From Calliphora vicina (Eukaryota > Arthropoda > Insecta > Diptera > Calliphoridae): a DNA stretch of 64,000 nucleotides. The notes beneath the pieces were generated by a model, which ran no database searches, had not been told where the DNA came from, and worked only from the letters and a program-made list of their open reading frames with translations. The translations under genes and the position numbers were made by a program. This document shows positions 1-10,190 of the stretch, piece by piece. Location: the NCBI RefSeq assembly GCF_958450345.1, contig NC_088780.1:37843667-37907666 (forward strand). Direction: 5' to 3'. Each line of letters opens with the position of its first letter. The first letter of the stretch is position 1.

Positions 1-444
1 CAAACACAATAAATGTAGTTCACTTACCATTTTAACACACACTATTTAGTAAACACACAGACAAATTTTGTTTCCTAAACCTCCTCTCCACCCCTGCTTT
101 ACGACAATAAACTGATAATGTTCCACATAACAAAACACAACAAAACTACAACATATTTGTAACCCAAATTTGTTTGAAATCTACTTGCAATACTCTGGTG
201 AATATATGTTGAAAATGGAGGTGGCATAGTAAAAGTTGATCCAAAGTATGTGAGTACATACAAACGTGTATGAGGTGTTTTGTCGTTATAGGAATTAGGT
301 CAGCAAATGCCATGTAATTTTACGAATTTGTATTCGCACATTTGTTGGTAATAATAAGAAATGTGGCCACATAAGTCTTTTAAGTTCTTAGGTGGTATTA
401 ACGAGGGTAATTTGCAAAAGTTTAAGAAAGGAAATAAACAATTC
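1..444. other. AT-rich non-coding, nothing recognised
   Basis: I see no coding frame, RNA gene or terminal-repeat structure here. It is probably unique host intronic or intergenic sequence. Confidence 0.4.
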
Positions 445-690
445 CATATTGTTGACATAGTGTCAACAATCTGAAATCAAGTTAACTATTTGAAAAGATC
501 TTAATTTAAAGCAGCAACTCAGTTAATTATTCAATTGAAAAATTTTGTCATACTAAGCGTATGATTAATATTAATTAAGAGGTCGCAATGGAATAAATGT
601 TATAACTTTGTTAGTTTTAAAGATATTTATAAAATATTGCAATGATATGAAGTTAATATATTAGGCTATGTATATATGTAATAAATGTTC
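445..690 (+). repeat. Left arm of a long inverted repeat
   Basis: This stretch reappears, inverted and diverged, at 3590-3815 and again at 3840-4020. The best conserved core is GCGTATGATTAATATTAATT. The arms enclose about 2.9 kb that contains a mariner. Partial matches to the core occur near 20723 and 45715, so this is probably an unclassified dispersed repeat rather than a local duplication. Confidence 0.6.
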
Positions 691-1154
691 TTCAAAATTA
701 CGGTTAATACGGAAAAAACATACGATCGAATTTTTTTTTTTTAATATTTGGTAAACAAGTTCCCCAAGCCAATACGAACTTCTCCAGAAGTTTGAAATTC
801 ACTTTAGCTTAGGTTCAAAGTTCATAATTTTTATATATAGCTCAAATAAAATTGATAAAATTAAATAAAGTATATCTCAAAAACGATATCTTTAATTTTC
901 TGTGCATTTCCCACAAATAAAAATAAGCCCAACATTTTTTAAATGATAAAAAACCTATACTTCTAAATTGAATTTTAAATATTTTTAATGAGTGTATGAC
1001 TTACAATAGATGGCGTATCTTTTGAATTATGTTTTTGTTTTTAATAACTTATGTGTAATTTTGAAGGCTAAATATCTGCCATTTATTCTCATTTAGTTAT
1101 TGAACATATAGAGTAATCAACAATTTTGCGGCCAGACATGAAACGCCTACATTA

Positions 1155-2632
1155 GGGTGTCCCAAAAAAATTTTTGTTGGGGCTCAAGCCTAATTTGAAA
1201 GCTTATAGGGTATAGTATTTTTGAGATTTTTTTCAGATTTTTCGGAAGAGGTTTAGAGGTCGCTCAAGTCGAGTTTTTGCCAAAAATCGTGTTTGTCGGC
1301 CTTTTTTTGAGTTTTATTCATAACTTTTTCAAGACCCACGAATTTCATTACTTTTGAGGACACAGTTTAAAAGAAAAATGTTCATGCTTTATTTTTGTGT
1401 GCAAACATTTTTTGTTTTTGCAATGAATTGGCTCATTAAGGTGCCCTACATTAAAATTTTTCGAAATTTTTACATAAATTTTGTAAATAAGGCTTTATAA
1501 CTTTTACAATTTTTATGAAAATTAAAAAAAACTAACATTGCAGTTTGAAAGATCAATTAATTCTTAATAATTTGTGGATAACAATTTTCTTTTAACAGTT
1601 TTCTTTTAAAATGTACCAATATTTTTAAGAGATTTGTGCTCGTTAAAATGATTTTCGGAAGTGGGTTTTGTATGGGAGCTATGACTAATTATGGACCGAT
1701 CGTTATACAATTTGGTGACATGACTTTTGTATATATATAACATATTTGGATTGAATTTTATTTGAATACGAATATTTTGAAGAGATTTATGCTAGTTAAA
1801 GTGATTTTCGGAAGTGGACCTTATATGGGAGCTATGACTAATTATGGGCCGATCGTAACAAAATTTGGTGACATGAATTTTGTATATATAAAACTTATTT
1901 GTGCTCAATTTGGTTTAGATATCTTTATAACTAAGATATTTATGAGAGCTTATCTATTTTTAGACAGGTCAATCGTATGGGGGCTAGTATAAATAATGGA
2001 CCGATTCCATCCAAATTCAATATGCTTCTTCCATGTGGCAATAGAAGAGCTTGTACCAAATTTTATCTTTGAAATTGCGACTTGTAGTTTGATTACACTA
2101 TGGTGGTGTAGGGCATAAAAATCATGTTGTGTACATAAAAGCTTTCGTTTTCTTTATATAACTCAGGAACGGTAAAAGCAAATTCAAAAATTGTTGTCTC
2201 TAAATTATTACGAATTAATTGATCTTTCAAACTGCATTATTAACTTTTTTCATTTTCATAAAAATTTTAAAAGTTATGAAGCCTTATTTACACAATTTAT
2301 GGAAAAATTTCAAAAATTTTAAATGTAGGGCACCTTAATGAGCCAATTCATTACAAAAACTAAAAATGTTTGCACACAAAAATAAAGCATGGACATTTTT
2401 CTATTAAACTGTGTCCTCAAAGGTAATGAAAATCGTGGGTCTTGACATAGTTATGAATAAAACTCCAAAAAAGGCCGACAAACCCGTTTTTTGGCAAAAA
2501 CTCGACTTGAGCGACCTCTAAACCTCTTCCGAAAAATCTGAAAAAAATCTCAAAAATACTCTACCCTATAAGCTTTCAAATTATGCTTGATCACCCATGA
2601 AAATAAGAAAAAAAACTTTTTTTGGGACACAC
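1155..2632. mobile_element. Long-arm foldback element, TA target
   Basis: Two arms of roughly 440 bases (about 1155-1590 and 2195-2632) are inverted copies. The ends are GGGTGTCCC on the left and GGGACACAC on the right. TA lies on both sides (1153-1154 and 2633-2634), consistent with a Tc1/mariner-like target duplication. The loop holds a minus-strand DINE-like relic. No transposase frame is visible. It sits inside the mariner, so it is the younger insertion. Confidence 0.75.
1640..2118 (-). mobile_element. DINE-1/Helentron-like relic (family B)
   Basis: On the minus strand this matches the body of the better copies at 23468-23902 and 26046-26811, including CGATCGGTCCATAATTAGTC and AGCTCCCATA motifs, here at least twice. 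It ends at 2118 with a family 5' end (CCTACACCACCATAGT). The 3' hairpin is absent. It occupies the loop of the surrounding foldback. Confidence 0.6.
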
Positions 2633-3090
2633 TAGGCTACATGTTGCAGTAGCTGTTGAAAACTATTTAGAAAGAAGTGGTTGGGAAGTTTTGCCACACC
2701 TGCCTTATAGTCCAGACCTTATCCTGTGAACTGTTTTTTTTCGATCGATGCAAAACGCTCTCCCTGGGATACGCTTCAATTTGCAACAGAGTATCCAATA
2801 TTGGCTTGTTTTGATCTTGGCCTCAAAAGATGATCAGTTTTTTTGGCCCGGAGTCCATATGTTGCCAGTAAGATGGGAAAAGGTCATAGCTAATAATGGC
2901 AAATACTTTGAATAAATTTATATTGTACAAATGTGTCAAAATAAAAGGTAACATTTTTTAAAAATCACGCATTATTAAGTCATGCGTACAATATTATATA
3001 TTTTTGATGAATTTTAAATGCAAAATTGGAATTTATTCTTCCTATGCCCATAAAAGGATAAATTTTCCACATTAATGTTTTATTTTTATA

Positions 3091-3161
3091 AGACCCCTTT
3101 CACACTAGGCAATTTAGTTGCGCAAGTCTCTTGTGTAAATTGTCTAGTGTGAAAGAGGTCT
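3091..3161. mobile_element. 71-base near-perfect hairpin MITE
   Basis: About 30 bases at each end pair as AGACCCCTTTCACACTAGGC with its complement, leaving a short loop around GTTGCGCAAGTCTC. The whole thing is a stem-loop, typical of a minimal MITE or an element reduced to its inverted repeats. Superfamily unknown. Confidence 0.65.
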
Positions 3162-3589
3162 AAGACTCTAATATCTAGCAACATACTTGAAAACTTTAAT
3201 ATGAAATCTAGACAAAAGTTATAAAAAACTGAAATATTTGCCAACAGCAAAAAAACGAATAATAGTCGAAAGTTTCTCATCAATAAATCTAAAAGCCCTA
3301 TAAATTTTTTCATTATAAAAGGATAAAAAGTCGACTTTTCATAAATAGCTAAAGACAAAAAATCGACTATTCAAAAATCCAAAAATCTAAATTTCAAAAA
3401 ATTGACTTCTAAAAAATCGAAAAAAGTTGAAAATTCTACATTGTGTTTCAACTATAGAACTTTATTTTATACCCACCAACTAAAAATATGAACTTAAAAT
3501 TTTATAAAAATCTAACAAATAATATAATATGGTATTTAAAGGTTCAAATATCCATATTATGAGTAATTTTGAACACTTTTTTTTCTTTA

Positions 3590-4020
3590 TGTACATAGCC
3601 TAATGTCTTAAATTTATATGTTTACAACATTGTATAAATATCTTTAAAAATGTTCAAGTTATTGCACATATTCCCTTATGACCTCTTAATTAATATCAAT
3701 CATACGCTTAGTATTACCAAATTTTTCAATTGCATAATTAACTGAGTTGTATTAAATTAAGAGAATTTCAAATAGTTCACTTAAATTCAAACTGTTGACA
3801 TTATGTTAATTGTGTAAACGATTAAACAACTTAAAAAATTAACAAAATTATAGCATGATTTCCATTATGACCTTTTAATTAATATTAATCATACGCTTAG
3901 TATGACAATATTTTTCAATTGCATAATGAACAAATTTGATGTAATAAATTAAGATAATTTTAAATGGTTTACTAGAAATAAAATAGTTGACATTACGTAA
4001 ATTGTGTAAATGATGAAACA
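3590..4020 (-). repeat. Right arm of long inverted repeat, two tandem copies
   Basis: The inverted match to 445-690 occurs twice in a row, at about 3590-3815 and 3840-4020. Each has the core TTAATTAATATYAATCATACG and, downstream, a GTTGACATTA motif. The two copies differ from each other as much as from the left arm. Confidence 0.6.
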
Positions 4021-4563
4021 ACAGTTGAATCCTCAAAAAAAAGTAGTTAAAAAAAGTCTTTCTGACAAGTGTCCGTCTAAACATTTTTTTAATTTATTTT
4101 ACAAAAAAATTAATTGCTTAAAGCAAGATGTTGGAAGTTTCGGTATCAGTTGTTTTTATTTTCTAGATCCAAACTGCGTGACTTGAATTAATAGCAACCT
4201 TAGTAGAAATCATTATATTTTGGTTATTGAATGATTATTGAATTATTTATCATTTGTTTAATTCACAATATATCGTACGGGTTATATTTTATATGAATTT
4301 CAATTCTATCATATTTTCCATTCCTGATGCATTAATTCCACATTATAATGGTTTGCAAATTGAACCAGGAAATACTTCATAACAAAAAACTATCCTCTAA
4401 CAAGAAAGGAATTGTTGCATTTCTTTTACCAGAAACATTCCATTAATATGCAAATGATTGTAATTTAATATTCAAATTTTGACCTTTAAGTTACAAACAT
4501 GCAACTGTAACTGGTTGTCGGTATTAAATCTCAAAGTATTTTTCAAATATTTATATATATATC

Positions 4564-4715
4564 CAGACGCGGAACCAGGTGGGGTGAAATAGGAATTTTC
4601 CCCCCAAAACCGAAAAGTTTTCATATAAAAAGGGGAAGAAAAGCAAAATGTAAAACAAATTTTAATTTTACTACACCCCCCGAACCCGCAAATGGTTAAC
4701 CTGGATCCGCTCCTG
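4564..4715. mobile_element. hAT-type MITE
   Basis: A 152-base element with inverted ends CAGACGCGGAACCAGG and CAGGAGCGGATCCAGG, flanked by TATATATC and TATATACC (7 of 8 positions match), as expected for a hAT 8-bp target duplication. The interior is C/G-run rich and has no frame. A degraded relative lies at about 30725-30836. Confidence 0.7.
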
Positions 4716-4804
4716 TATATACCCCATAAAGTCAAATGGTGGAAATATTATGTATTTTTCATATGATATAACATTTTTTCAAATTCAAACAGAAGTTTGA
4801 ATTT

Positions 4805-5060
4805 CCTGGCAACCATATGAGATTTTTATGGCTTCCACAACCTCTTGCACTTTCAATCTCCGATCAGCCTACACCATATCGTGATATTGTTCAATTGTTT
4901 CGTGTGTAGATACCTCAACTGGTCGTCCAGAATGTTCGGCATTTTTCGTGCTTGTACTGCCACATCGAAATCTAGTAAACCACTTTTTTACCATTGAAAT
5001 TGATGGTGCAGAGTTCCAATGTCTCCTCGAGTCACTAGGTAGATAAAATTTGTATCCGAC
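4805..5060 (-). pseudogene. Irritans-type mariner transposase relic
   Basis: On the minus strand the translated fragments read like the N-terminal half of an irritans-subfamily (Himar-like) mariner transposase: SISMVKKWFTRFRCG-like, then AEHSGRPVEV, then a broken ADRRLKVQEVVEAIKISYG. Stops and frameshifts interrupt it, and no element ends are visible. A plus-strand relic of the same subfamily lies at 6215. Confidence 0.75.
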
Positions 5061-5204
5061 ATTGCTTCGAATACTGTTAAGGAATACTGTTTAAGGAACA
5101 CGACATGACTTGACAATGTTTGGATGACACTTGGGCAGTGTAACGGTCCAACAATATATTGGAAACGTTTGTTGCTAATGAGTTAGCTTCAATCTTCAAA
5201 TTGT

Positions 5205-5275
5205 CCCAGTTTTTTCTGCAGGGAATCGAACCCGCAACCCTCAGATTGATAGTTCAACACACTATACCTGATATT
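5205..5275 (-). repeat. tRNA-like / SINE head fragment
   Basis: The minus strand carries a perfect pol III B-box-like core GGTTCGATTCC in a T-arm-like hairpin (GCGGGTTCGATTCCCTGC). It is preceded by a D-arm-like TAGTGTGTTGAACTATC. Acceptor pairing is poor, so a SINE head or tRNA pseudogene is more likely than a working tRNA. Confidence 0.5.
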
Positions 5276-5279
5276 CTGT

Positions 5280-6214
5280 TGCATAAACTGCCAAACTCAA
5301 TATATACAATTAAATCATAAGACAGTTATCACATTCGGTTTTCACAACGAATCAGTTTTCTTTGAGTAGCTTCAGTGAAACCTCATTCTATTTATACAAT
5401 TCTGTACTTAAATATACCCTTAATAGTAATAAACATTTCTAACTTAAATATTTGAAGTGGTAATTAACATAAATTGTTCTTAACTAACAAAAATTACATT
5501 AAGAATTATCTTGCAAATTAGCAGCATTAAAATGTAAATTTGAAATAGAATTTATTCTAAGACATAAATTTTAAACACTTAAAGCAATAATATTTAAAAT
5601 GTTAAAATATTTATTAAATCTTATGATTAAAGTTTCCTTTTAACATTAAACAATCCCCTTTACAAATCTTATCGATATAATAATTCTCTTAAATACTCAT
5701 TATAAATGTTTTATCAATATGAAATTTAAATATTTGCACAAATTAATTGTACATAAATAAATTTGTTTTATAACTTTGTGTGCGTGTGGTTTTCATCAAA
5801 TCGTAATTTTGTTGGGGAAATTAATGAAGCAGCCAACCAAACAACCAACCAACCAGTCATCTGACTTACAAGAAACCAAAACCTCAGCAGTTTTAAATAT
5901 AAGTATTGTAATTTATATATTTATTTTCCTTTATTTGACATGAAACACAGTTTGATGTTTAATTTTGTTTTAAAGTGTTATTCTTTGGTCCCCATTAATT
6001 TGTAACAATATTTAAAGGTTTTTTAAGTTTAAACATCTTAAGAATCAATAATGACCGGGAAGGGAGAGCGAATGTAAAAGCGAAGGAAATGAAAGCCATT
6101 AAAAATTAAAAAAAAATACCTCCTAAGGAGTTTACGACAAGTGATTTAAAAAATTTAAAGCGCAAATAATTTAATAGTTCGACATTAGATTTAAACATAA
6201 CTTAATAATTCAAG
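5280..6214. other. AT-rich non-coding, nothing recognised
   Basis: No coding frame or element ends are seen. Short CAACCAAC-type tracts occur near 5830-5860. Confidence 0.4.
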
Positions 6215-6860
6215 GAGCTATAAAAGATACTCTGTGTATTTTTCTAAAAAAGGAAAAAAGTGAATTTCGAGTGCTCATTAAACATTATGCTTTGCGAAAA
6301 AAAAGGTCAATCAAACCAAGGAAAAGCTCGATAAATACTATGGGGACTCTGCACCATCGATTTCAATGGTAAAGAAGTGGTTTACTGACTTTCGTTGTGG
6401 TCGCACAAGTACAAATGATGACCAATTGAGGTCAGTACACCCGAAAATTTCGAAAAAATCCACGATATGGTGTTGGCCGACCGAAGTGAAAAAAAAGTGC
6501 GTGAGATTGTTGATGCCATAGGCATTTCATATGGCAGTGTGTTTTCGATTTTAAATGATGAGTTTTTGATAATGCACGGGTGCACACGTGTGCAGTCGCA
6601 ACTTTATGAAAACTCATCCGCCATATTCTCCGAATTTAGCCCCTAGTCAATACTTCCTATTTCCAAACCTGAAGAAATCGCTCGGTGGAAAGAGATTCAT
6701 CTCCAACGATGAAATAATTGACGAACAAATGCCTATTTTAAGGGATACAAAAACTGGAGAAACGTTGGACTAAGTGTATTGAGTTAAAAAAATAAATTTT
6801 TATTTTGCAAAAAAAACTTTGTTTCATAAAAAAAGTCACGGACTTATTGATCCGCCCTCG
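6215..6860 (+). mobile_element. Irritans-type mariner with internal deletion
   Basis: The N-terminal transposase (EFRVLIKH, SAPSISMVKKWFTDFRCG, EIVDAIGISYGSV) runs to about 6570. It jumps directly to NARVHTCAVA and PPYSPNLAPSQYFLFPNLKK, removing the middle of the catalytic domain including the first catalytic D. The 3' end reads GTCACGGACTTATTGATCCG, close to irritans-mariner inverted repeats, with TA at 6861. The left inverted repeat is lost. Confidence 0.8.
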
Positions 6861-6929
6861 TAGTTTAGGGTTCTGAAATAAGTTAATATCGATTTCTTGG
6901 TCAGAAAAAATTTTAATAATTGATTACGT

Positions 6930-7493
6930 TATCCCAAAAAATATAAGTTTGTCATTCTTTTTGTAGTTTCTACATTTTTCATTTGCAACCTCACAAAGTA
7001 TATATATTCTGGATCATTATAGATACCGGAATCGATATAGTCATGTCAATATGTCCATCGATATGTTGAAATATACTATTCGTAGCCCCCATATAAATAA
7101 CATACATCAATATATCCGATATAGACCCTTTCGGTTATTATTTAAAATCGAGAAAATCGGCCCATAAATGGCTGAGATATAAGGATAAAACCACGACAAC
7201 CTCGATTTTTTATCTATATCTGGATTACTAAGTCACTAATATAGACAATATGGAAATCTAATGAAATTGGACCTACAATCGGTCAAAGTCGTGAAAAATA
7301 TTTTTTAACCCATTTTTTTATACTAAAAAATTAGAAAAACAATTTTGAAAAAAAATAAAAAACAAACTAATTTAAAAAAAAAAATAATATTTTTTATTTT
7401 GTTTACCTAAAAATATTTAAAATTTTTATTTTAAAGTATAATTTGGTGAATGATATATAAGATTCGGCACAGCCGAATAAACTCTCTTTCTTG
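6930..7493 (+). mobile_element. DINE-1/Helentron-like element (family A), copy 1
   Basis: Marks of this non-autonomous Helitron-relative are the AAAGTATATATATTCTGG block, an AAATGGCTGAGATATAAGG block, an A/T-rich 3' portion, and a 3' hairpin GATTCGGCACAGCCGAAT followed by CTCTTTCTTG. DINE-1 elements of Drosophila have the same plan. The GTCCGTCTG tract is degraded and the 5' TTATACCC end is missing. Confidence 0.7.
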
Positions 7494-8230
7494 TTATACC
7501 CTTCGCCATGAGTGGCAAGGGTATATATAAGTTTGTCATTCCGTTTGTAATTTCTACATTTTTCATTTGAGACCCCTCAAAGTATATATATTCTGGGTCA
7601 TTATAGATAGCGAAGTCGATATATTCATGTCCGTCTGTCCGTCTGTATGTTCAAATCAACTGTCCGTAGCCCCCACATAACTTAAATACATGATTCATAC
7701 ATCAATATATCGGGAATTCTTCCGGCTCGGTTGCTTTCAAAATCGACAAAATCAACCCACAAATGGCTGAGAATAAGGAAAAAACCGGGACAACCTAGAT
7801 TTTTGCCCTATTTTTGATCTATATCTGTATTACAAAGTCATTAATATAGACAATATGGATATCTAATGATAGATATTTCAAATTCCATTGTAAATATGTA
7901 TATAAGACCAGATGTATATTGGACCTACAATGGGTCAAAATCGGTAAAAATATTTTTTAACCCGAATTTTTTTTTCATCAAAAAAATTTTTTTTTTCATA
8001 AATTCTTTTTTCAAAAAAATTTTTTTTAAATAAAAAAAATTTAAAAAAAATTGGAAAAAACTTTTTAAAAAAATTAAAAAATTTGAAAAAAAAATGTTTT
8101 TTTCAAAAATTTAAAAGCAATTTAAAAATTAAATTAATTTTGTTTAAATAATAATATTTAAAAAAAAATATTTTTAAGTATAATTTGATGAAGCGTATAT
8201 AAGATTCGGCACAGCCGAATATACATGTTT
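7494..8230 (+). mobile_element. DINE-1/Helentron-like element (family A), copy 2
   Basis: The most complete family A copy. It has the 5' end TTATACCCTTCGCC with an inverted partner GCAAGGGTATA, the tract GTCCGTCTGTCCGTCTG, the body, and the 3' hairpin GATTCGGCACAGCCGAAT. It starts at the base after copy 1 ends, so the two are directly head to tail, an arrangement known for Helitron relatives. Confidence 0.75.
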
Positions 8231-8332
8231 TTTTATTAAAATTAGTTTTCACCAAAAATTGGTTTTAATATTTTGCTTAAATTACTTTGGTGAAAGGTAT
8301 ATGAGATTCATATATTGAAATCTTACTTGTTT
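8231..8332 (+). mobile_element. Third DINE-like 3' end
   Basis: A short segment repeats the 3' layout of the two copies before it: TTTGGTGAAAGGTATATGAG, an imperfect hairpin (GATTCA...TGAAATC), then TTACTTGTTT. It looks like the 3' remnant of a third unit in the same array. Confidence 0.5.
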
Positions 8333-8523
8333 ACTTTTAAATAGGATAAAAGATCGGAAATATTTGAAAAAAGTTCACTTTTCGAAAAGTCGACTTTTTC
8401 TTTCATCTATAAAATCCTAGTCAGGTGGTCGGGTTTTGTTCTATGGTGTCAGGTCATTTGGAGCATAGAATACCAATACTCTTTATTATTTGTTTATTAA
8501 TTTTAAATATAATAATATTAATA

Positions 8524-8558
8524 ATGATTTTTTGTTTTTTTCTTATTTCCAGGTAAGA
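8524..8558 (+). promoter_or_regulatory. Candidate recursive splice site (ratchet point)
   Basis: A long T-rich tract ends in TTATTTCCAG directly joined to GTAAGA (AG at 8551-8552, GT at 8553-8554). A strong 3' splice site abutting a strong 5' splice site is the signature of the zero-length exons used in stepwise removal of very long fly introns. Function is inferred from sequence form only. Confidence 0.4.
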
Positions 8559-8569
8559 CTTGAAACAAA

Positions 8570-9150
8570 ACATATCTTAGATTTGTAAGTATAACTTTAA
8601 ATAAAAATAAACTTTGTAAAAAACTACCAGGATATGCAATGTTCCATATTTTATGAGAATAAGATTTAAAGTCAAAGTATGGCCTTAACAATAATTTGTA
8701 TATAAGAAGGTCAACTTATGTGATTATAAGTTCAAATCTCCGTATTTTGAAAACCCACACTCCAAGTGATAAAATCAAGACACTTTTATTGAGTTATACA
8801 CTGTAACAGAAACCCACTGAAGTATAAATTCTTTAATCCTTGAATATTCTATATCTTAGTTACAATTTTGAAACTAAATTTAAAATACATATTTTATAGG
8901 CTTATTTGTAAGTATAATTCTGAATCGAAATTGAATTCTTCCAGGATAAAAGTGTCATATTATACCAGAAGAAGGTCTGAATTCAAAATAATTTATATAA
9001 AATTAAGGCAGAGGTCAACGAATGTGATTTTTCGTTCAAAGCTTAATATTTTGAAACCCAACTCTCTATGTGAAATCAGCACGTTCTTATTAAGTCATCT
9101 ACTGTAGCAGAAAACAACTGAATAATATACTCTGGAATTCTTGAATTAAT
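8570..9150. repeat. Diverged tandem duplication, unit about 320 bases
   Basis: The segment from about 8570 is repeated from about 8888. Shared blocks in order are TTTGTAAGTATAA, CAGGATA, GGTCAAC(T/G)(A)ATGTGAT, TATTTTGAAA, a CACTGTAACAG / TACTGTAGCAG block and an A(C)CCACTGAA / ACAACTGAA block. No terminal repeats or frame. Unclassified. Confidence 0.5.
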
Positions 9151-9157
9151 TTTAAGA

Positions 9158-10190
9158 ACTTAAAAATAAAATTTTGTGAAAATGAGCGAATTCACTTAAT
9201 CTATATATATAAAAATGAAATGGTCCATGTATGTAATGACATCACGTGAGAACGGCTGGAGCGATTTGGCTGATTTTTTTTATTCGATTCAAAATTTTGA
9301 GTAGATGGTTTGTAGAGAAAAAAATCTAAAAATTCCGGGTAAAACTCCATTCAACTGTAATACAAAAAGCTCCCTAAAGTAAGCAGTACAAATTTAGATA
9401 TTTTATTTGCAAATAAATAAGAAAAGGCAGGTGTATGTGGGTTGGAGAAACTTGAAGAACTAACATTAGTAAATAGCTACCGGGCGAAGCCGGGCTGTCA
9501 GCTAGTTGTGAATAAATTCGAATTCGATTTTTATGATCGATATCTCATTTTATTCCTATTACATGTGGCTTTGTAATAAAGCAATAAATCTGAAAAATTT
9601 CTGGAGTTTTCGATTTTTCATGATTTTTTTAAAACAAAAAATTGCTATTTTCATGTAAAAAATATATTTTTTTTTGCTTCAATTTGTTATTATAACTCCA
9701 AAACTACTGAGCCGATTGAAACGCAATATATGTATGAAAATTTGTACATAGCATGGGGAAAATGTTTTTAAAATTCAATCAATCGAAAGAAGAACACTAA
9801 CAACTCAATTTTATGTATATCAAACAAAAAAGTAAAATTTTGTGAAAATGAACGAATTCACTTAATTTTGAATAAATTAAAAAAAATCAATCGATTTTTA
9901 TTGTTAATATCTCAAATTGTTGCCATTATATGTGGCTTTGTGATAAAGTAATAAACCTTAACAATTTCTTCAGTTTTCGATTTTTCATGATTTTTTTAAA
10001 ACCAAAAAATTTACATTATTCACGTAAAAAAATATAGTTTTTGATTAAAATTGTTATTATAACTCCGAAACTACTGAGCCGATTAAAATGTAATATAAAA
10101 TGTAATATATAAACAGATTAAAGGTTATGTAAATTTCAGCTTTACTAAGTTTACTTTAATAATTTCGGACTAAACGTTTTGGAGATATAA
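9158..10190. repeat. Tandem repeat family, unit about 370 bases
   Basis: Two head-to-tail units begin at about 9158 and 9833 with AAATTTTGTGAAAATGARCG. Each contains TTTTCGATTTTTCATGATTT and CCGAAACTACTGAGCCGATT. The first unit is interrupted by the Helitron at 9200-9505; without it the unit is about 370 bases. The same family, with the same unit and same downstream flank, lies at 24680-25450. Confidence 0.7.
9200..9505 (+). mobile_element. Non-autonomous Helitron
   Basis: A 306-base element beginning TCTATATATATAAAAATG and ending in a GC-rich hairpin region (CCGGGCGAAGCCGG) plus CTAG. Removing it joins CACTTAA to TTGTGAATAA, which is exactly the sequence in the sister repeat units. This shows insertion between A and T with no target duplication, the canonical Helitron rule. 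A relative lies on the minus strand at 18180-18492. Confidence 0.88.

Larger units (their letters stand above)
990..2988 (+). mobile_element. Mos1-type mariner, deleted and split by a foldback
   Basis: Mauritiana-subfamily mariner relic. The 5' end (AGTGTATGACTTACAATAGA) and 5' leader are followed by a large internal deletion. The transposase resumes near RHE at about 1130, and the C-terminal part (LERSGWEVLPHPPYSPDL-like, then WEKVIANNGKYFE-like) lies at 2640-2915. The 3' end near 2960-2988 is the inverted counterpart of the 5' end. The frame is broken throughout. The element at 1155-2632 is inserted inside it. Family recognition is from remembered mariner proteins, not a search. Confidence 0.8.

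Noticed and set aside
5205..5275. Functional tRNA gene
   Set aside because: B box and T-arm are good, but the acceptor and anticodon stems do not fold convincingly.
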